Below are positions 37,768-45,977 of a stretch of DNA of 46,031 nt, piece by piece; position 1 is the stretch's first letter, and every line of letters begins with the position of its first letter. The DNA lies in NCBI GenBank assembly GCA_036397795.1, contig DASWIF010000012.1, positions 1 through 46,031 on the forward strand, in the 5' to 3' direction. Below the pieces are notes generated by a model. That model did not search any database. It was not told where the DNA came from and saw only the letters and a program-made list of their open reading frames with translations. The stretch is from Candidatus Saccharimonadales bacterium (GTDB lineage Bacteria > Patescibacteriota > Saccharimonadia > Saccharimonadales > DASWIF01). The position numbers and the translations under genes are program-made.

Positions 37768-38745
37768 ATGGAAGTGCTTTTGCTTATACCAGGATTCTTG
37801 CTGCTAATAGGCGGGGCTGAGTGGTTGATTCACGGCGCTTCCAAGCTCGCTAAGCGACTGGGAGTCAGCGAACTACTAATCGGCCTGACGGTAGTGGCCT
37901 TTGGCACGTCTTTACCCGAGTTGATTATCAACGTTATGGCTGGCAGCCGGGGGGCAAGCGAGCTGGCGATTGCTAATGTCGTGGGTTCGAATATCACCAA
38001 TACGCTGCTAATTTTGGGTATAGCCGCCTTGATCAAGAATTTAACCGTACACCGATTAGTAGTCAGCCGTGAAATTACTTTTAACGTGTTAGTGTCCGCT
38101 ATGGTTCTGCTGCTGGCGGCGGACAAGCTTTTTCGCGGCGACGAATCAAGTAGTTTAGACGCCATTGACGGCCTAGTACTAATCTCCTATTTTCTAATTT
38201 TTCTGTATTACATTTTCGGCTCGGTTCACTCGCGGCAAAACGCCAGGCATTATGTCCGAGCAGGATTGCAAAGCGATATCCCAAAAGCTTTTCTACTGGT
38301 TATTGTTGGCTCGATCGCCGTATCGCTTGGTGGTAAATGGATAATCGACGGCGCGCTAGAAATAGCCGATTGGCTCAACGTCTCCCAAGCCTTAGTCGGA
38401 GTAACACTGGTGGCGATTGGCACGTCAATTCCGGAACTGGTCACCTCGCTAGTAGCCATCCGGCAAGAAAAAGTTGATATCGCGATTGGCAATATCATCG
38501 GTTCTAACCTCTTTAATATGATGTGGGTATTGGGCTTAAGCGCTTTTTTGAGCGACCTTAAATTCAGTGACGAGCTACTGGCTGACACGGTATTTATGCT
38601 CGGTATTTCGATTGTCCTGTTGATTATGCTCACCGTCGGACGGTATAAACATCAGCTATCACGGTTTGAAGGAACCTTGTTAATTACCATGTATGCCGTC
38701 TATTTAATAACTACCGTTTGGGAGAGTCAAAATGTCTTTAACTAG
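37768..38745 (+). CDS. Calcium/sodium antiporter (CaCA family, YrbG-like)
   Basis: A 325-residue polytopic membrane protein with ten predicted helices. The duplicated alpha-repeats are LIGLTVVAFGTSLPELIINVMAGSRGASELAIANVVGSNITNTLLILG (about 40-90) and LVGVTLVAIGTSIPELVTSLVAIRQEKVDIAIGNIIGSNLFNMMWVLG (about 205-255), each with the GTS.PE ion-binding motif and the GSN motif. It exchanges Ca2+ or another cation against Na+ or H+ across the cell membrane. Its last codons overlap the convergent oligoribonuclease gene by 4 bp. Confidence 0.95.
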   Translation: MEVLLLIPGFLLLIGGAEWLIHGASKLAKRLGVSELLIGLTVVAFGTSLPELIINVMAGSRGASELAIANVVGSNITNTLLILGIAALIKNLTVHRLVVSREITFNVLVSAMVLLLAADKLFRGDESSSLDAIDGLVLISYFLIFLYYIFGSVHSRQNARHYVRAGLQSDIPKAFLLVIVGSIAVSLGGKWIIDGALEIADWLNVSQALVGVTLVAIGTSIPELVTSLVAIRQEKVDIAIGNIIGSNLFNMMWVLGLSAFLSDLKFSDELLADTVFMLGISIVLLIMLTVGRYKHQLSRFEGTLLITMYAVYLITTVWESQNVFN

Positions 38746-39329
38746 TATTTCTTCAGTAGTTTTAGGTAGTATTTGAGTTCCAGAATGCTACCGCGGATAT
38801 CTTCTAATGCACGGTGCTCGTCTGGTTTTTTAAATTCCAGGTGATGAGCCCCCTGCATCCAGACTTTGAGCGAGGATACGTCCAGCATCCGATAATGCAA
38901 CAAGTCTTCAATTCTGGGCCACTGGTGTCTGATAAATTGCCGATCCATATGGATTGAATTGCCGGCTAATATAGCTCTTTCTTTGCCAATATGCTTTTTT
39001 ATTAGCTTGGTTAGGTCGGCCGTGACTTGGCTTTGTGGGCGGCCATCGGTTTTGACTTTGTTAAGTAACCCATTACGCGAGGCTGTGTCATAGACCGTTC
39101 CCGCCTTCTTTCTTATTCTCCCGGTCCAGTCATACCAAGGTGAAAGCTTCATTCGATTGAGCACGCGTTGAGGTTGTTTGATGACCGCTTCAAAAGTAGC
39201 CAGTTCTCTAAATTTAAAATCTGTGATGATTACTCCGACCTCCAAAACCCTATCATTAACCGGGTCTAGACCGGTCATTTCTAAATCCAACCACAACAGC
39301 TGCTGGGGCCACGTCTTTGTCCTGTCCAT
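38742..39329 (-). CDS. orn: Oligoribonuclease
   Basis: A 195-residue DEDDh exonuclease. All catalytic residues are visible: LLWLDLEMTGLDP (Asp, Glu), GNSIHMDRQFI (Asp) and DEHRALEDIRGSI (His, Asp). It degrades the 2-5 nt products left by RNase J and PNPase, to mononucleotides. The presence of Orn alongside a catalytically degenerate NrnA-like DHH protein in the same window is consistent with Orn having taken over nanoRNA turnover. TATAAT (39342-39337) lies 7 nt before the ATG, a leaderless layout, and overlaps the last codons of the CapA-like gene. Confidence 0.96.
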   Translation of the reverse strand: MDRTKTWPQQLLWLDLEMTGLDPVNDRVLEVGVIITDFKFRELATFEAVIKQPQRVLNRMKLSPWYDWTGRIRKKAGTVYDTASRNGLLNKVKTDGRPQSQVTADLTKLIKKHIGKERAILAGNSIHMDRQFIRHQWPRIEDLLHYRMLDVSSLKVWMQGAHHLEFKKPDEHRALEDIRGSILELKYYLKLLKKY

Positions 39330-39336
39330 GGCCTTA

Positions 39337-39342
39337 ATTATA
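39337..39342 (-). promoter_or_regulatory. -10 box of orn inside the 3' end of the CapA-like gene
   Basis: TATAAT ends 7 nt before ATG 39329, minus strand; no Shine-Dalgarno in the gap TAAGGCC other than a weak AAGG. Confidence 0.45.
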
Positions 39343-40531
39343 ACTGTTCCAGTTGGCTAAGGGTTTTGACCCAATTGGTACGCTCAAGATTCAGCCGATG
39401 TATGTTGTCCGGCGCTTTGCGAGTTAGGGCGTCTTTATGCCAGGCACTGACGAGCTCATAGCTAAAGTTAAATTCGAGTTTAGTCAACTTTTGCTGAGTG
39501 GCCAGTTTCAGGCAGTTATCTTGAAAAGTCTCGCACTTTTGCCCCAGCTCGAGCCAAGCAGCGAGATTGTCATCGTATATTAAGGAAATCCCCAAATCCA
39601 ACGCCACACCTCGCATGACCTCGTCCGACCATTCTTGATCAAACATAAAGTTGCCAACCGAGTACATAATGAGTTTGCCCTTATAAACTTCGGTGTTTTG
39701 CACCCAGTGCGGATGGCTGGCGATGACCATGTCCGCCCCCCGATCAATCATGCCCCGATAAACCTCTTGTTTAAATTCATCTCCTTTGGGCTGGTACTCG
39801 GCTCCCTGCTGCGGCGAGACAATCGTCAAAAACTGCCCGGCATAATTTTTAATAACGTCGAGCTCTTCTTTGGTCGGCAACCGAAAGACATTGTGGTAGC
39901 CACATAGCGCCACCGGCAGTTTGGACTCTCGGACTGACTTATCGCTCGCCTCGACCTTAATCGGCAGGCTGGCAATCTCGCAAATATCGTCTCGTACCGA
40001 GTTGTCAAAATGTCCGTAGTACTGAACGCCGACGCTCTCGAGGTTGGCCCGGGTCTGATCGAGTCCAGCTACACCGTTGACATTATCGATGTGGTTGTTG
40101 GCTAAAGAGACGGCGTTAAACCATTCTTCAAATTCCTCCAAATACTTCGGCTGGCAGTTAAAAATTAGGTCATTTGCCTGGACTTCAAATGGAATCACCT
40201 TGTCCGCGACTGGACACTCCAAATGCGCAATCCAGGCGTCGTATTGTTCACGATTAAAGGTATTAAGCCGGCTGAACAAGTAACTGGTTGGGTCGGGTTG
40301 GGTCTCAGCGATACGTTCCATCTGCCGGCCCCAAAAAACCTCACCCATAAACAACCAGCGGGCCTTGGCCTGTACCGGAGCCGGTGTGGCGGCGGGAGCC
40401 GATTCGTCAGATACCCCTGGATAATAGCTATCATCCAACTGGTTAATCCGCCAACCGGTGAAACCGATAATAATCAGGCCGACAATAATCAGGCCGGCTT
40501 TGAGCCATCTTTCACCGTCAGTGACGGCCAT
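39338..40531 (-). CDS. CapA-family metallophosphatase-like membrane protein
   Basis: A 397-residue protein with an N-terminal membrane anchor (about 10-28, LKAGLIIVGLIIIGFTGWRI), a Pro/Ala spacer, and a PGA_cap domain. Motifs are FMGEVFWGRQM (metal motif I, usually GDxxxGR, here Glu instead of Asp), AHLECPVAD, NAVSLANNHIDN, ADMVIASHPHWVQ and LIMYSVGNFMFDQ. CapA-type proteins act in poly-gamma-glutamate capsule synthesis or envelope-linked hydrolysis. The domain faces outside the membrane. The Asp to Glu change may still bind metal. It follows msrB by 6 bp and ends 8 bp before orn. Confidence 0.88.
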   Translation of the reverse strand: MAVTDGERWLKAGLIIVGLIIIGFTGWRINQLDDSYYPGVSDESAPAATPAPVQAKARWLFMGEVFWGRQMERIAETQPDPTSYLFSRLNTFNREQYDAWIAHLECPVADKVIPFEVQANDLIFNCQPKYLEEFEEWFNAVSLANNHIDNVNGVAGLDQTRANLESVGVQYYGHFDNSVRDDICEIASLPIKVEASDKSVRESKLPVALCGYHNVFRLPTKEELDVIKNYAGQFLTIVSPQQGAEYQPKGDEFKQEVYRGMIDRGADMVIASHPHWVQNTEVYKGKLIMYSVGNFMFDQEWSDEVMRGVALDLGISLIYDDNLAAWLELGQKCETFQDNCLKLATQQKLTKLEFNFSYELVSAWHKDALTRKAPDNIHRLNLERTNWVKTLSQLEQL

Positions 40532-40537
40532 AGCTAA

Positions 40538-40930
40538 TTAATCCTTCGCTGGTCGGGGCTTAAAATCCAGCGATAATGAGTTTATACAATACCGTTTGCC
40601 GGTCGTATCTTTGGGCCCGTCGTCAAACACGTGGCCTAAGTGGCTGCCGCAAGCGGCGCACTGAACCTCCACCCGGTTCATACCCAGAGAGTCATCTGGC
40701 AATAACAACACTGACGTATCGTTCATGACGTTGTCAAAACTCGGCCAACCCGAGCCGGAGTCAAACTTATTGACCGAATTAAACAACTCCGCCCCGCAGG
40801 CCGCGCAGGTATACACCCCCGTTTCCTGATTGTGCAACAGCTTTCCGCTACCGGGCGTCTCGGTGCCTTTTTCTCTCAATACGTGGTACTGCTCAGCGGT
40901 CAGTTTGGCCTTGAAATCCTGGTCTTTCAT
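40538..40930 (-). CDS. msrB: Peptide methionine-R-sulfoxide reductase MsrB
   Basis: A 130-residue MsrB starting at ATG 40930; an in-frame TTG two codons earlier is possible but TATAAT (40945-40940) lies 9 nt before the ATG. The fold has YHVLREKGTETPGSGKLLHNQETGVYTCAACGAELFNSVNKFDSGSGWPSFD, the zinc-binding CxxC pairs (TCAACG and QCAACGSHLGHVFDDGP), and the catalytic RYCINSLSLDF. It repairs oxidised methionine. Unlike DnaG and PilB it keeps all its zinc cysteines, so metal-site loss is not general in this genome. Confidence 0.97.
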   Translation of the reverse strand: MKDQDFKAKLTAEQYHVLREKGTETPGSGKLLHNQETGVYTCAACGAELFNSVNKFDSGSGWPSFDNVMNDTSVLLLPDDSLGMNRVEVQCAACGSHLGHVFDDGPKDTTGKRYCINSLSLDFKPRPAKD

Positions 40931-40939
40931 ACTCAATCA

Positions 40940-40945
40940 ATTATA
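40940..40945 (-). promoter_or_regulatory. -10 box of msrB
   Basis: TATAAT ends 9 nt before ATG 40930 (3 nt before the alternative TTG 40936), minus strand. It directly follows the hairpin at 40955-40996. Confidence 0.4.
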
Positions 40946-40954
40946 GCCTTTAAA

Positions 40955-40996
40955 TAAATAACCGGCCCGAATATTTTTGATTGAGCCGGTTATTTA
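40955..40996 (-). terminator. Hairpin between mscL and msrB
   Basis: TAAATAACCGGC (40996-40985, minus strand) pairs exactly with GCCGGTTATTTA (40966-40955), 12 bp with an 18-nt loop. The stem ends in T-rich sequence ATTTATTT. It lies 14 bp after the mscL stop and just before the msrB -10 box, so a terminator for mscL is the simplest reading. Confidence 0.55.
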
Positions 40997-41010
40997 AAAG
41001 TCGAGAGTTC

Positions 41011-41298
41011 TTATTTTTTCTTATCGAGTTTTAGAGCTTTAACACCCCAGTAGGCCACGGCAGCCACCAGTACGAAGTTGATGGCTACGGCCACCAAATT
41101 TCCCCATCCCAACGTGGCATCGCTGACGTTGACGGTCTTGGCCGATAAACTGGAGGCGTCAAACAGTATTCCCAGCAGGGGGTTAACGACATCATTTACT
41201 AATGAAGCTACTAAGCCCGACACCGCTCCGCCCAAGACAAAACCGACAGCTAGTCCAGCTACGCCCTGATTGCGCACAAAATCCGTAAAACCTTTCAT
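41011..41298 (-). CDS. mscL: Large-conductance mechanosensitive channel MscL
   Basis: A 95-residue MscL, shorter than the usual 130-150. It keeps TM1 (FTDFVRNQGVAGLAVGFVLGGAVSGLVASLVNDVVNPLLG), a short loop and TM2 (LVAVAINFVLVAAVAYWGVKAL), ending in a Lys-rich tail. The periplasmic loop is reduced. It opens under membrane tension to release solutes in hypo-osmotic shock. A strong Shine-Dalgarno AGGAGGAATAA precedes the ATG and TATAAC lies about 30 bp upstream, so this gene has an ordinary leader. Confidence 0.9.
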   Translation of the reverse strand: MKGFTDFVRNQGVAGLAVGFVLGGAVSGLVASLVNDVVNPLLGILFDASSLSAKTVNVSDATLGWGNLVAVAINFVLVAAVAYWGVKALKLDKKK

Positions 41299-41346
41299 TT
41301 ATTCCTCCTGCAACTGATTAATTATTGCTTCTAGTTATACCACAGA

Positions 41347-41784
41347 TTATAGGAACCAGCTCATTACGCCGCCCATCAATGCCAGCGCGACGATTGCATC
41401 CGCGCCTTGAATAGCGCTGAGCTGCGTATCTTTTCTCGCAAACAAGTTCAAAACGGCCTGAGGCATGGCTGTAAAGATCATGCCGATCAGTGCGCCAAGC
41501 AAGGCGCTGTTCCAAAATCCGCCGGTTGAGGTGGCGATCATCAGCGCCTGTAGCAGTGACGCTCCAAACAACGAGAATACGAATGCTCCGAGAAACATCT
41601 CGAGCATGCCCTTGCGGTTTTCGGCTTGTTTTTTCGATAGACCGGACAGTTTTTGCCAAGCGTCGCCGGCCACCGACGGCAGATACCAAATCGCTCCCCA
41701 AACCATGGCCACCACGGTCGCCACCAACACACCCAAATAATCCACTTCGGCCAAGGCTTCCCCCAGCCACTCGAGATTTGACAT
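41347..41784 (-). CDS. DUF1761 family membrane protein (copy 1)
   Basis: A 145-residue membrane protein with four helices: VLVATVVAMVWGAIWYLPSVAGDAWQKLSGLS near the N-terminus, then EMFLGAFVFSLFGASLLQALMI, FWNSALLGALIGMIFTAMPQAVLNLFA and DAIVALALMGGVMSWFL. The early WGAIWY.P...G..W..L pattern is typical of DUF1761, whose function is unknown. A TATAAT (41817-41812) and a GGGGGA ribosome binding site upstream give it a conventional leader of about 27 nt. A second member lies at 44866-45288. Confidence 0.88.
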   Translation of the reverse strand: MSNLEWLGEALAEVDYLGVLVATVVAMVWGAIWYLPSVAGDAWQKLSGLSKKQAENRKGMLEMFLGAFVFSLFGASLLQALMIATSTGGFWNSALLGALIGMIFTAMPQAVLNLFARKDTQLSAIQGADAIVALALMGGVMSWFL

Positions 41785-41848
41785 CCGATTTATCCCCCGT
41801 TAATTGTTTTGATTATACCTAATAAATGCCACTACTTTTCCAGCCGGA

Positions 41849-42328
41849 TTATTCGGGCTGGATTCTGTCGGTCAGTTCTAGGTAGCCGATCTCGGCTTCG
41901 CGCAGGATGACTTTACAAAAAATCGCAAAAAAATCATCTTCCTGTAGGCTGCCCGCCAGGAATTGTTTCATTATGCTTTCAACCATTTCGTCAGCTGGCA
42001 GCTCCTCCGCCGTGATATCAACCTCGCCAATTACCAGTCCCGCCGTCTCAATAGCCGAGTTTATCTTCTGTTTCATCAACACGATCTCGGCTTGAGGCAA
42101 AGCCCCTTTGCTACTAACGGACAAAGGACCGTAGCTACGATCATCCGGGATTTTGGCAACCCGGGAATGGTGATGGATTGTAGTATGGATATTAAACAAG
42201 TCTATTATCAAATTTTGCTGCCCGGTGGCGCGCTTAAGAACGTCATTAAAAACATCCACCATATCCTGCAAGCGTTGGGCCTTGGCCATTTCTGGGTGTT
42301 CTCCCGGCGACCTATCGATGATTTTCAT
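41849..42328 (-). CDS. Unrecognised soluble protein
   Basis: A 159-residue soluble, mostly helical protein that I do not recognise. Visible features are the N-terminus KIIDRSPGEHPEMAKAQRLQDMVDVFNDVL, a His-rich segment FNIHTTIHHHSRVAKIPDD (about 46-64) and an acidic helical C-terminal half with one cysteine. The His cluster could bind metal, but nothing else supports that. It is downstream of argS by 51 bp and could be co-transcribed; a TATGGT 13 nt before the ATG is a possible separate promoter. The start ATG 42328 gives the first conserved-looking residues directly. Confidence 0.65.
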   Translation of the reverse strand: MKIIDRSPGEHPEMAKAQRLQDMVDVFNDVLKRATGQQNLIIDLFNIHTTIHHHSRVAKIPDDRSYGPLSVSSKGALPQAEIVLMKQKINSAIETAGLVIGEVDITAEELPADEMVESIMKQFLAGSLQEDDFFAIFCKVILREAEIGYLELTDRIQPE

Positions 42329-42379
42329 AACCGCGCGATACCATACCTATAATTGCTCGGTAAATCAAGCTCAAGCGTC

Positions 42380-44041
42380 TTACATTTTTGCCGGCAGTGG
42401 AATATTAAGCAACTTCAGAGCCTGGGCCGTGACATTTAAGACAGCTTTGAGCAGCTTTATCCGGGCCGATCGTTCATTATCCGCCGCGTCCTTAACCGGC
42501 ACTTCCTCGTAGTAACGGTTCATTTCGCGGCTTAGCTGATAGATAAATTGGGCGATCCTATGCGGTTCCAGCTCTTTGGTTGCCTGCGCTACTACTTCTG
42601 GGTACTTGGCCAGGCTAACAAGCAGTGATTTTTCCGCCGACCAGTCGTAGCCGCTAAAATCCGACGGCTGGCCAGCTTTATTGAGAATAGATTGTATCCT
42701 GACAGCGGCGTATTGCACGTACGGCCCGCTTTGCCCCTCAAGGTTAATAGACTCTTGAACGTCATAAACTATATCGGCCCCGATGTTTTGTTTCAAAAAA
42801 GCGTATTTTATCGCACCGAGGGCGTTTTCAGTCGCCGCCTTGGGCTCGACGGATTTGGTTTTTATGGCCCGTTCTACCTCGTCGAGCAAGGCGACGGCCG
42901 TGACCACATTGCCGGTTCGAGACCCCATCTTGCCGCTGGGTAGCTTGACCACGCCGTGGCCGATATGCCGGGTTTTACCGGCCAGACCAGGGTCAATTTG
43001 CTCCAGAGCCTTGAGCATAACGGCAAAATAAGCGTTCTGCTCGTTGGCGGTTATGATAATTGACTCGTCGTAGTTAAAATCCTCGGCCTTCATAAACGGC
43101 AGGGCTAAGTCCTTAGCTTCATAGGTGGGCAACCCTTGGCTGTTAATAAACACCCGGGTATGCAAATCGTGCGACTCGCCGCGAAAGACCACAGCGCCAT
43201 CGCTGGTTTCAAACACTGCATGGATATTGGCCCTGACGATTTTAGCGCCGCGTTTGGCGGCGTCGCTTTCCAGGTAGTGCTTCTCAAATCCAACGCCTAA
43301 TCTCTGATAAACCGAGTCAAAGTATTCAAAGCTCCAGTCCTTAGCGGTTTTATAAATCGATTGTAAATCCGGGTCGGATTGCTCGTAAATCTTTTGGTTT
43401 AGCTCTTCGATTTGCGGCCGGACGTCAGCCTCTTTATCATACGCTTTGGCACCGCGGGCGTAAGCCCGGCCCAAAAACTCGGCTCGTTTGGTGGCTTTGA
43501 CGACATCCAGCGGCTGGCCGTTTAACTCTTGTATGATGCCCCAAATCGCTTTGGCGATATGCAACCCGATATCACCGTGGTAGCTGACCCGGTGGACCCT
43601 GGCGCCGCCGGCCTCATATAGCCGGGACAAACTCTCGCCCACGGTATTACTGTAGAGATGCCCGATGTGTAATTCCTTGAACGGGTTCGGATCGGTATGC
43701 TCAATAACGATTTCCCGGTTGATATAGGCCTGGTTGTGACCGTAGCTGTCGTTGGTCGCTGGCTCCAGCGTTTGCCCGGCCAGCCAATCGGCCTTGAGCC
43801 AAATATTAACGTAGCCGCTCGTCACGTTGGCCCTTGCTACCGCTTCGTGCGATATAGCCGATTTAATTTTTTCGGCCACATCACTCGTCGCTTCACCGGC
43901 CGTTTTGGCTAGACCAAACACGGCAATGGCCAAGTCGGCGTCAAATTTTGGATTGGCATCGGCAACGACTACATCAAGGCCAAGAGCTGATTTGACCTGT
44001 CCGGCCAGATCGGCCCGTAAACTAGGCAAAGCGTAATCCAT
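42380..44041 (-). CDS. argS: Arginyl-tRNA synthetase
   Basis: A 553-residue class I synthetase. The N-terminal tRNA-binding domain (about 1-95, VNIWLKADW) is followed by the HIGH motif in EHTDPNPFKELHIGHLYSNTVGESLSRLYEAGGARVHRVSYHGDIGLHIAKAIWG. The KMSKS-like loop reads LPSGKMGSRTGNVV. The C-terminal anticodon-binding domain contains GPYVQYAAVRIQSIL and RIAQFIYQLSREMNRYYEEVPV. It charges tRNA-Arg. TATACT (44055-44050) lies 8 nt before the ATG, so the mRNA is probably leaderless. Confidence 0.97.
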   Translation of the reverse strand: MDYALPSLRADLAGQVKSALGLDVVVADANPKFDADLAIAVFGLAKTAGEATSDVAEKIKSAISHEAVARANVTSGYVNIWLKADWLAGQTLEPATNDSYGHNQAYINREIVIEHTDPNPFKELHIGHLYSNTVGESLSRLYEAGGARVHRVSYHGDIGLHIAKAIWGIIQELNGQPLDVVKATKRAEFLGRAYARGAKAYDKEADVRPQIEELNQKIYEQSDPDLQSIYKTAKDWSFEYFDSVYQRLGVGFEKHYLESDAAKRGAKIVRANIHAVFETSDGAVVFRGESHDLHTRVFINSQGLPTYEAKDLALPFMKAEDFNYDESIIITANEQNAYFAVMLKALEQIDPGLAGKTRHIGHGVVKLPSGKMGSRTGNVVTAVALLDEVERAIKTKSVEPKAATENALGAIKYAFLKQNIGADIVYDVQESINLEGQSGPYVQYAAVRIQSILNKAGQPSDFSGYDWSAEKSLLVSLAKYPEVVAQATKELEPHRIAQFIYQLSREMNRYYEEVPVKDAADNERSARIKLLKAVLNVTAQALKLLNIPLPAKM

Positions 44042-44049
44042 TGCTTAAA

Positions 44050-44055
44050 AGTATA
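44050..44055 (-). promoter_or_regulatory. -10 box of argS
   Basis: TATACT ends 8 nt before ATG 44041, minus strand, with only TTTAAGCA between. Confidence 0.45.
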
Positions 44056-44077
44056 TCAGCGAAGCCAGGTCAAATAA

Positions 44078-44731
44078 TCAGGGAGCCGTAAAGTTGGTCA
44101 CGGCGTCGGCCACTTGGTTTTTAACGTCGTCCCATACGGCGGCTTCGGCCAGGCCGACGATGCTATAGACGCCGCCCGATTTGGTTATCAGCAGCAAGTG
44201 CTCGCCCAGGATGTCGGTGCCGTCGTCATTGGTAGCCGTAAAAGAACTGCGGATAAATTCGGTACCGTCGGCTTTCTGACCGCGTTCGGCCATATACTGA
44301 GTGTCGTTGAGCCTAATCGTACTGATAACAAACTGGTTCTGACCGCCATTGATTTGAGTCGTGACTTGATCCAGCGTGTTATTGCGATCCGCCTCTGGCA
44401 AGTCGTAGAACCCCGAGGCTGACGAACGTTGGCCGTAGGCAAACAGCTCGGCGTTAGGATTATCACCCGGCCCCATAACCGCCCTAAAAGCCTGCCGGTC
44501 GTCGCTGCGGTGCCAACCGGCCGGAATCTGAACAGTGTAGCCGGCTGAGGCATCGGTGTATTTGGCCGGATTTGACACAAGATTAAGAATGCCGACCGCT
44601 AGCAAAAGATTAGCAATAACCGACAATATCAACCATTGCCTCAGCCCGATTTCCGGCAATTTAGGCACGAATCGTTTAGACGAGGTCTTCTTTACAGTTT
44701 TCTTAGTAGTAGTTTTAGCTGCGCGAGCCAT
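44078..44731 (-). CDS. Single-pass membrane protein with PsbP/DUF1795-like extracellular domain
   Basis: A 217-residue protein. A Lys/Thr-rich cytoplasmic N-terminus (about 1-28) leads into one membrane helix (about 32-52, LILSVIANLLLAVGILNLV). The extracellular domain starts YTDASAGYTVQIPAGWHRSDDRQAF, the usual beginning of PsbP-like or DUF1795-like folds (y....gy.i.iP.gW). It continues with repeated short strands and ends DDVKNQVADAVTNFTAP. The function is unknown. GGGAGAG precedes the ATG. Its stop lies 37 bp upstream of argS, so it could lie upstream of argS in the same transcript, though argS has its own -10 box. Confidence 0.78.
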   Translation of the reverse strand: MARAAKTTTKKTVKKTSSKRFVPKLPEIGLRQWLILSVIANLLLAVGILNLVSNPAKYTDASAGYTVQIPAGWHRSDDRQAFRAVMGPGDNPNAELFAYGQRSSASGFYDLPEADRNNTLDQVTTQINGGQNQFVISTIRLNDTQYMAERGQKADGTEFIRSSFTATNDDGTDILGEHLLLITKSGGVYSIVGLAEAAVWDDVKNQVADAVTNFTAP

Positions 44732-44803
44732 CTGCGCTCTCCCATTAGTCGATTCAGCTTAGCACGACTTTGACTTAGGGAGGAAATAATTCATTTTAAA
44801 GTC

Positions 44804-44827
44804 GCTACCCGCCAGTTGCCGAGTAGC
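44804..44827 (-). terminator. Possible hairpin terminator after DUF1761 copy 2
   Basis: GCTACTCG-GCAACTGG-CGGGTAGC (minus strand) is an 8-bp stem with one G-U pair, about 39 bp after the stop of the gene at 44866. A short T-containing stretch (ACTTTAAAATG) follows. Weak as a terminator. Confidence 0.35.
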
Positions 44828-44865
44828 TTCAAGGTGGGGTATTCCTTTTTTTAAAGCGTCAGCCT

Positions 44866-45288
44866 TTAAAGACCAACCATACCGATAACCCAGCCCATAA
44901 CCAGCAGTGTCACCAGCCAGTTGCCAGCGTTAATCGCGCTGAGTTTCTTGCGCCGCTGCTCAAACAAACTGCCAGAGGCCACGACGGGCAAGACAAAGCC
45001 CAGCCACACCCAAAAGCCGCTGACTACGGCCGCTTTTTGGTAAGAGTAATCGGTAAAGAAATTAGCCGACAGGTACGATACGTGCGCCAGCACATAAGCC
45101 ATTACCAAACCCAGCACAAACATTCCGGCCATGGCCATCGGCGCGTCGGTTTTAGCCCGCTTCTCGTCGACACCGGCCATTTTGATCCAAGCCGTGCCAA
45201 ACACACTCTTGGCGTACCAGATACTGCCAACCGCCATGCTGGCCACAGCCGCCCAAAAAACCCCCCAGTTGTTAATTACCACGTCCAT
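44866..45288 (-). CDS. DUF1761 family membrane protein (copy 2)
   Basis: A 140-residue four-helix membrane protein: FWAAVASMAVGSIWYAKSVFGTAWIKMAG, then MAMAGMFVLGLVMAYVLAHVSYL, YQKAAVVSGFWVWLGFVLPVVASGSLFEQRRK and AINAGNWLVTLLVMGWVIGMVGL. The SIWY....FG..W..M pattern is that of DUF1761. It is a distant paralogue of the protein at 41347-41784. TATAAT (45319-45314) and AAGGGGG before the ATG give it an ordinary leader. Function unknown. Confidence 0.88.
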   Translation of the reverse strand: MDVVINNWGVFWAAVASMAVGSIWYAKSVFGTAWIKMAGVDEKRAKTDAPMAMAGMFVLGLVMAYVLAHVSYLSANFFTDYSYQKAAVVSGFWVWLGFVLPVVASGSLFEQRRKKLSAINAGNWLVTLLVMGWVIGMVGL

Positions 45289-45365
45289 AAGCTACCCCCT
45301 TGTTAATGAGATTATTATATACCCATATGACTCAAGGGAAGTAGACCAGGGATTTAAGATAATGA

Positions 45366-45920
45366 TTAAAGATATTTATTGATTATATAGGCTAGCAAAA
45401 TGCCACCTATGTAGTTTACGAGGGTACCCAACATAAATTTATACCTTGTCTCTGTATTGCTGAGGCCTTCCTTTTCCTTAGAATCCTGTGGCACGGCAAT
45501 TGTTTTTGCCGCAAACCAGCCGATAATATAGCCGCCGAATATTTTTAGTTTCTCAAACTCATCAACAGAGGCCGAAAAGTCACCATACCAGACAACATAA
45601 GTTACAATTGTTGTGATTGCTATCTCAACTATACCCATAATTCTTGTCACGGGTTTTTTAATTTCTGAATAAAAGGCTGTTATAGAAACCCTCTCCTTGG
45701 CCACCTCGATTAGGTGGTCGCTTCTCTTTGAATTTATAGCGATAACGCGAATATATTCCACTATCAAGTAGGTAACAAAGGACCATATTAATAAGAACAA
45801 GATGATAATAAGTAAATGGATGAAGGAGTTGCTTGTTAGGGCGCATTTAAAAAGAAGCCCCACGGCGAGAAGGACCCCAACGAAAAACCCCAAATATCCA
45901 TAGTTGCGCAATGTGGCCAT
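45366..45920 (-). CDS. Polytopic membrane protein of unknown function
   Basis: About 184 residues from ATG 45920 (MATLRNYGYLGFFVGVLL). The frame is open upstream to a GTG at 46004 and an ATG at 45989; I prefer 45920 because TACGAT (45933-45928) lies 7 nt before it, the leaderless layout seen at many genes here. Four to five membrane helices are visible (about 8-26, 34-56, 95-113, 130-145, 165-181) with a charged cytoplasmic segment RVIAINSKRSDHLIEVAKERVS between. No family is recognised. The gene is more AT-rich than its neighbours, which may indicate a recent arrival. It is near the right edge. Confidence 0.65.
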   Translation of the reverse strand: MATLRNYGYLGFFVGVLLAVGLLFKCALTSNSFIHLLIIILFLLIWSFVTYLIVEYIRVIAINSKRSDHLIEVAKERVSITAFYSEIKKPVTRIMGIVEIAITTIVTYVVWYGDFSASVDEFEKLKIFGGYIIGWFAAKTIAVPQDSKEKEGLSNTETRYKFMLGTLVNYIGGILLAYIINKYL

Positions 45921-45977
45921 TAGCTCAATCGTAACAATTGACTGCCTCTCAAGCGAGCATAAGAACTTTACTAATAC

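Noticed and set aside
41318-41770. Alternative 150-residue minus-strand frame overlapping DUF1761 copy 1
   Set aside because: It is an Arg/Gly-rich shadow of the clear four-helix DUF1761 protein in the neighbouring frame and shows no protein-like pattern.
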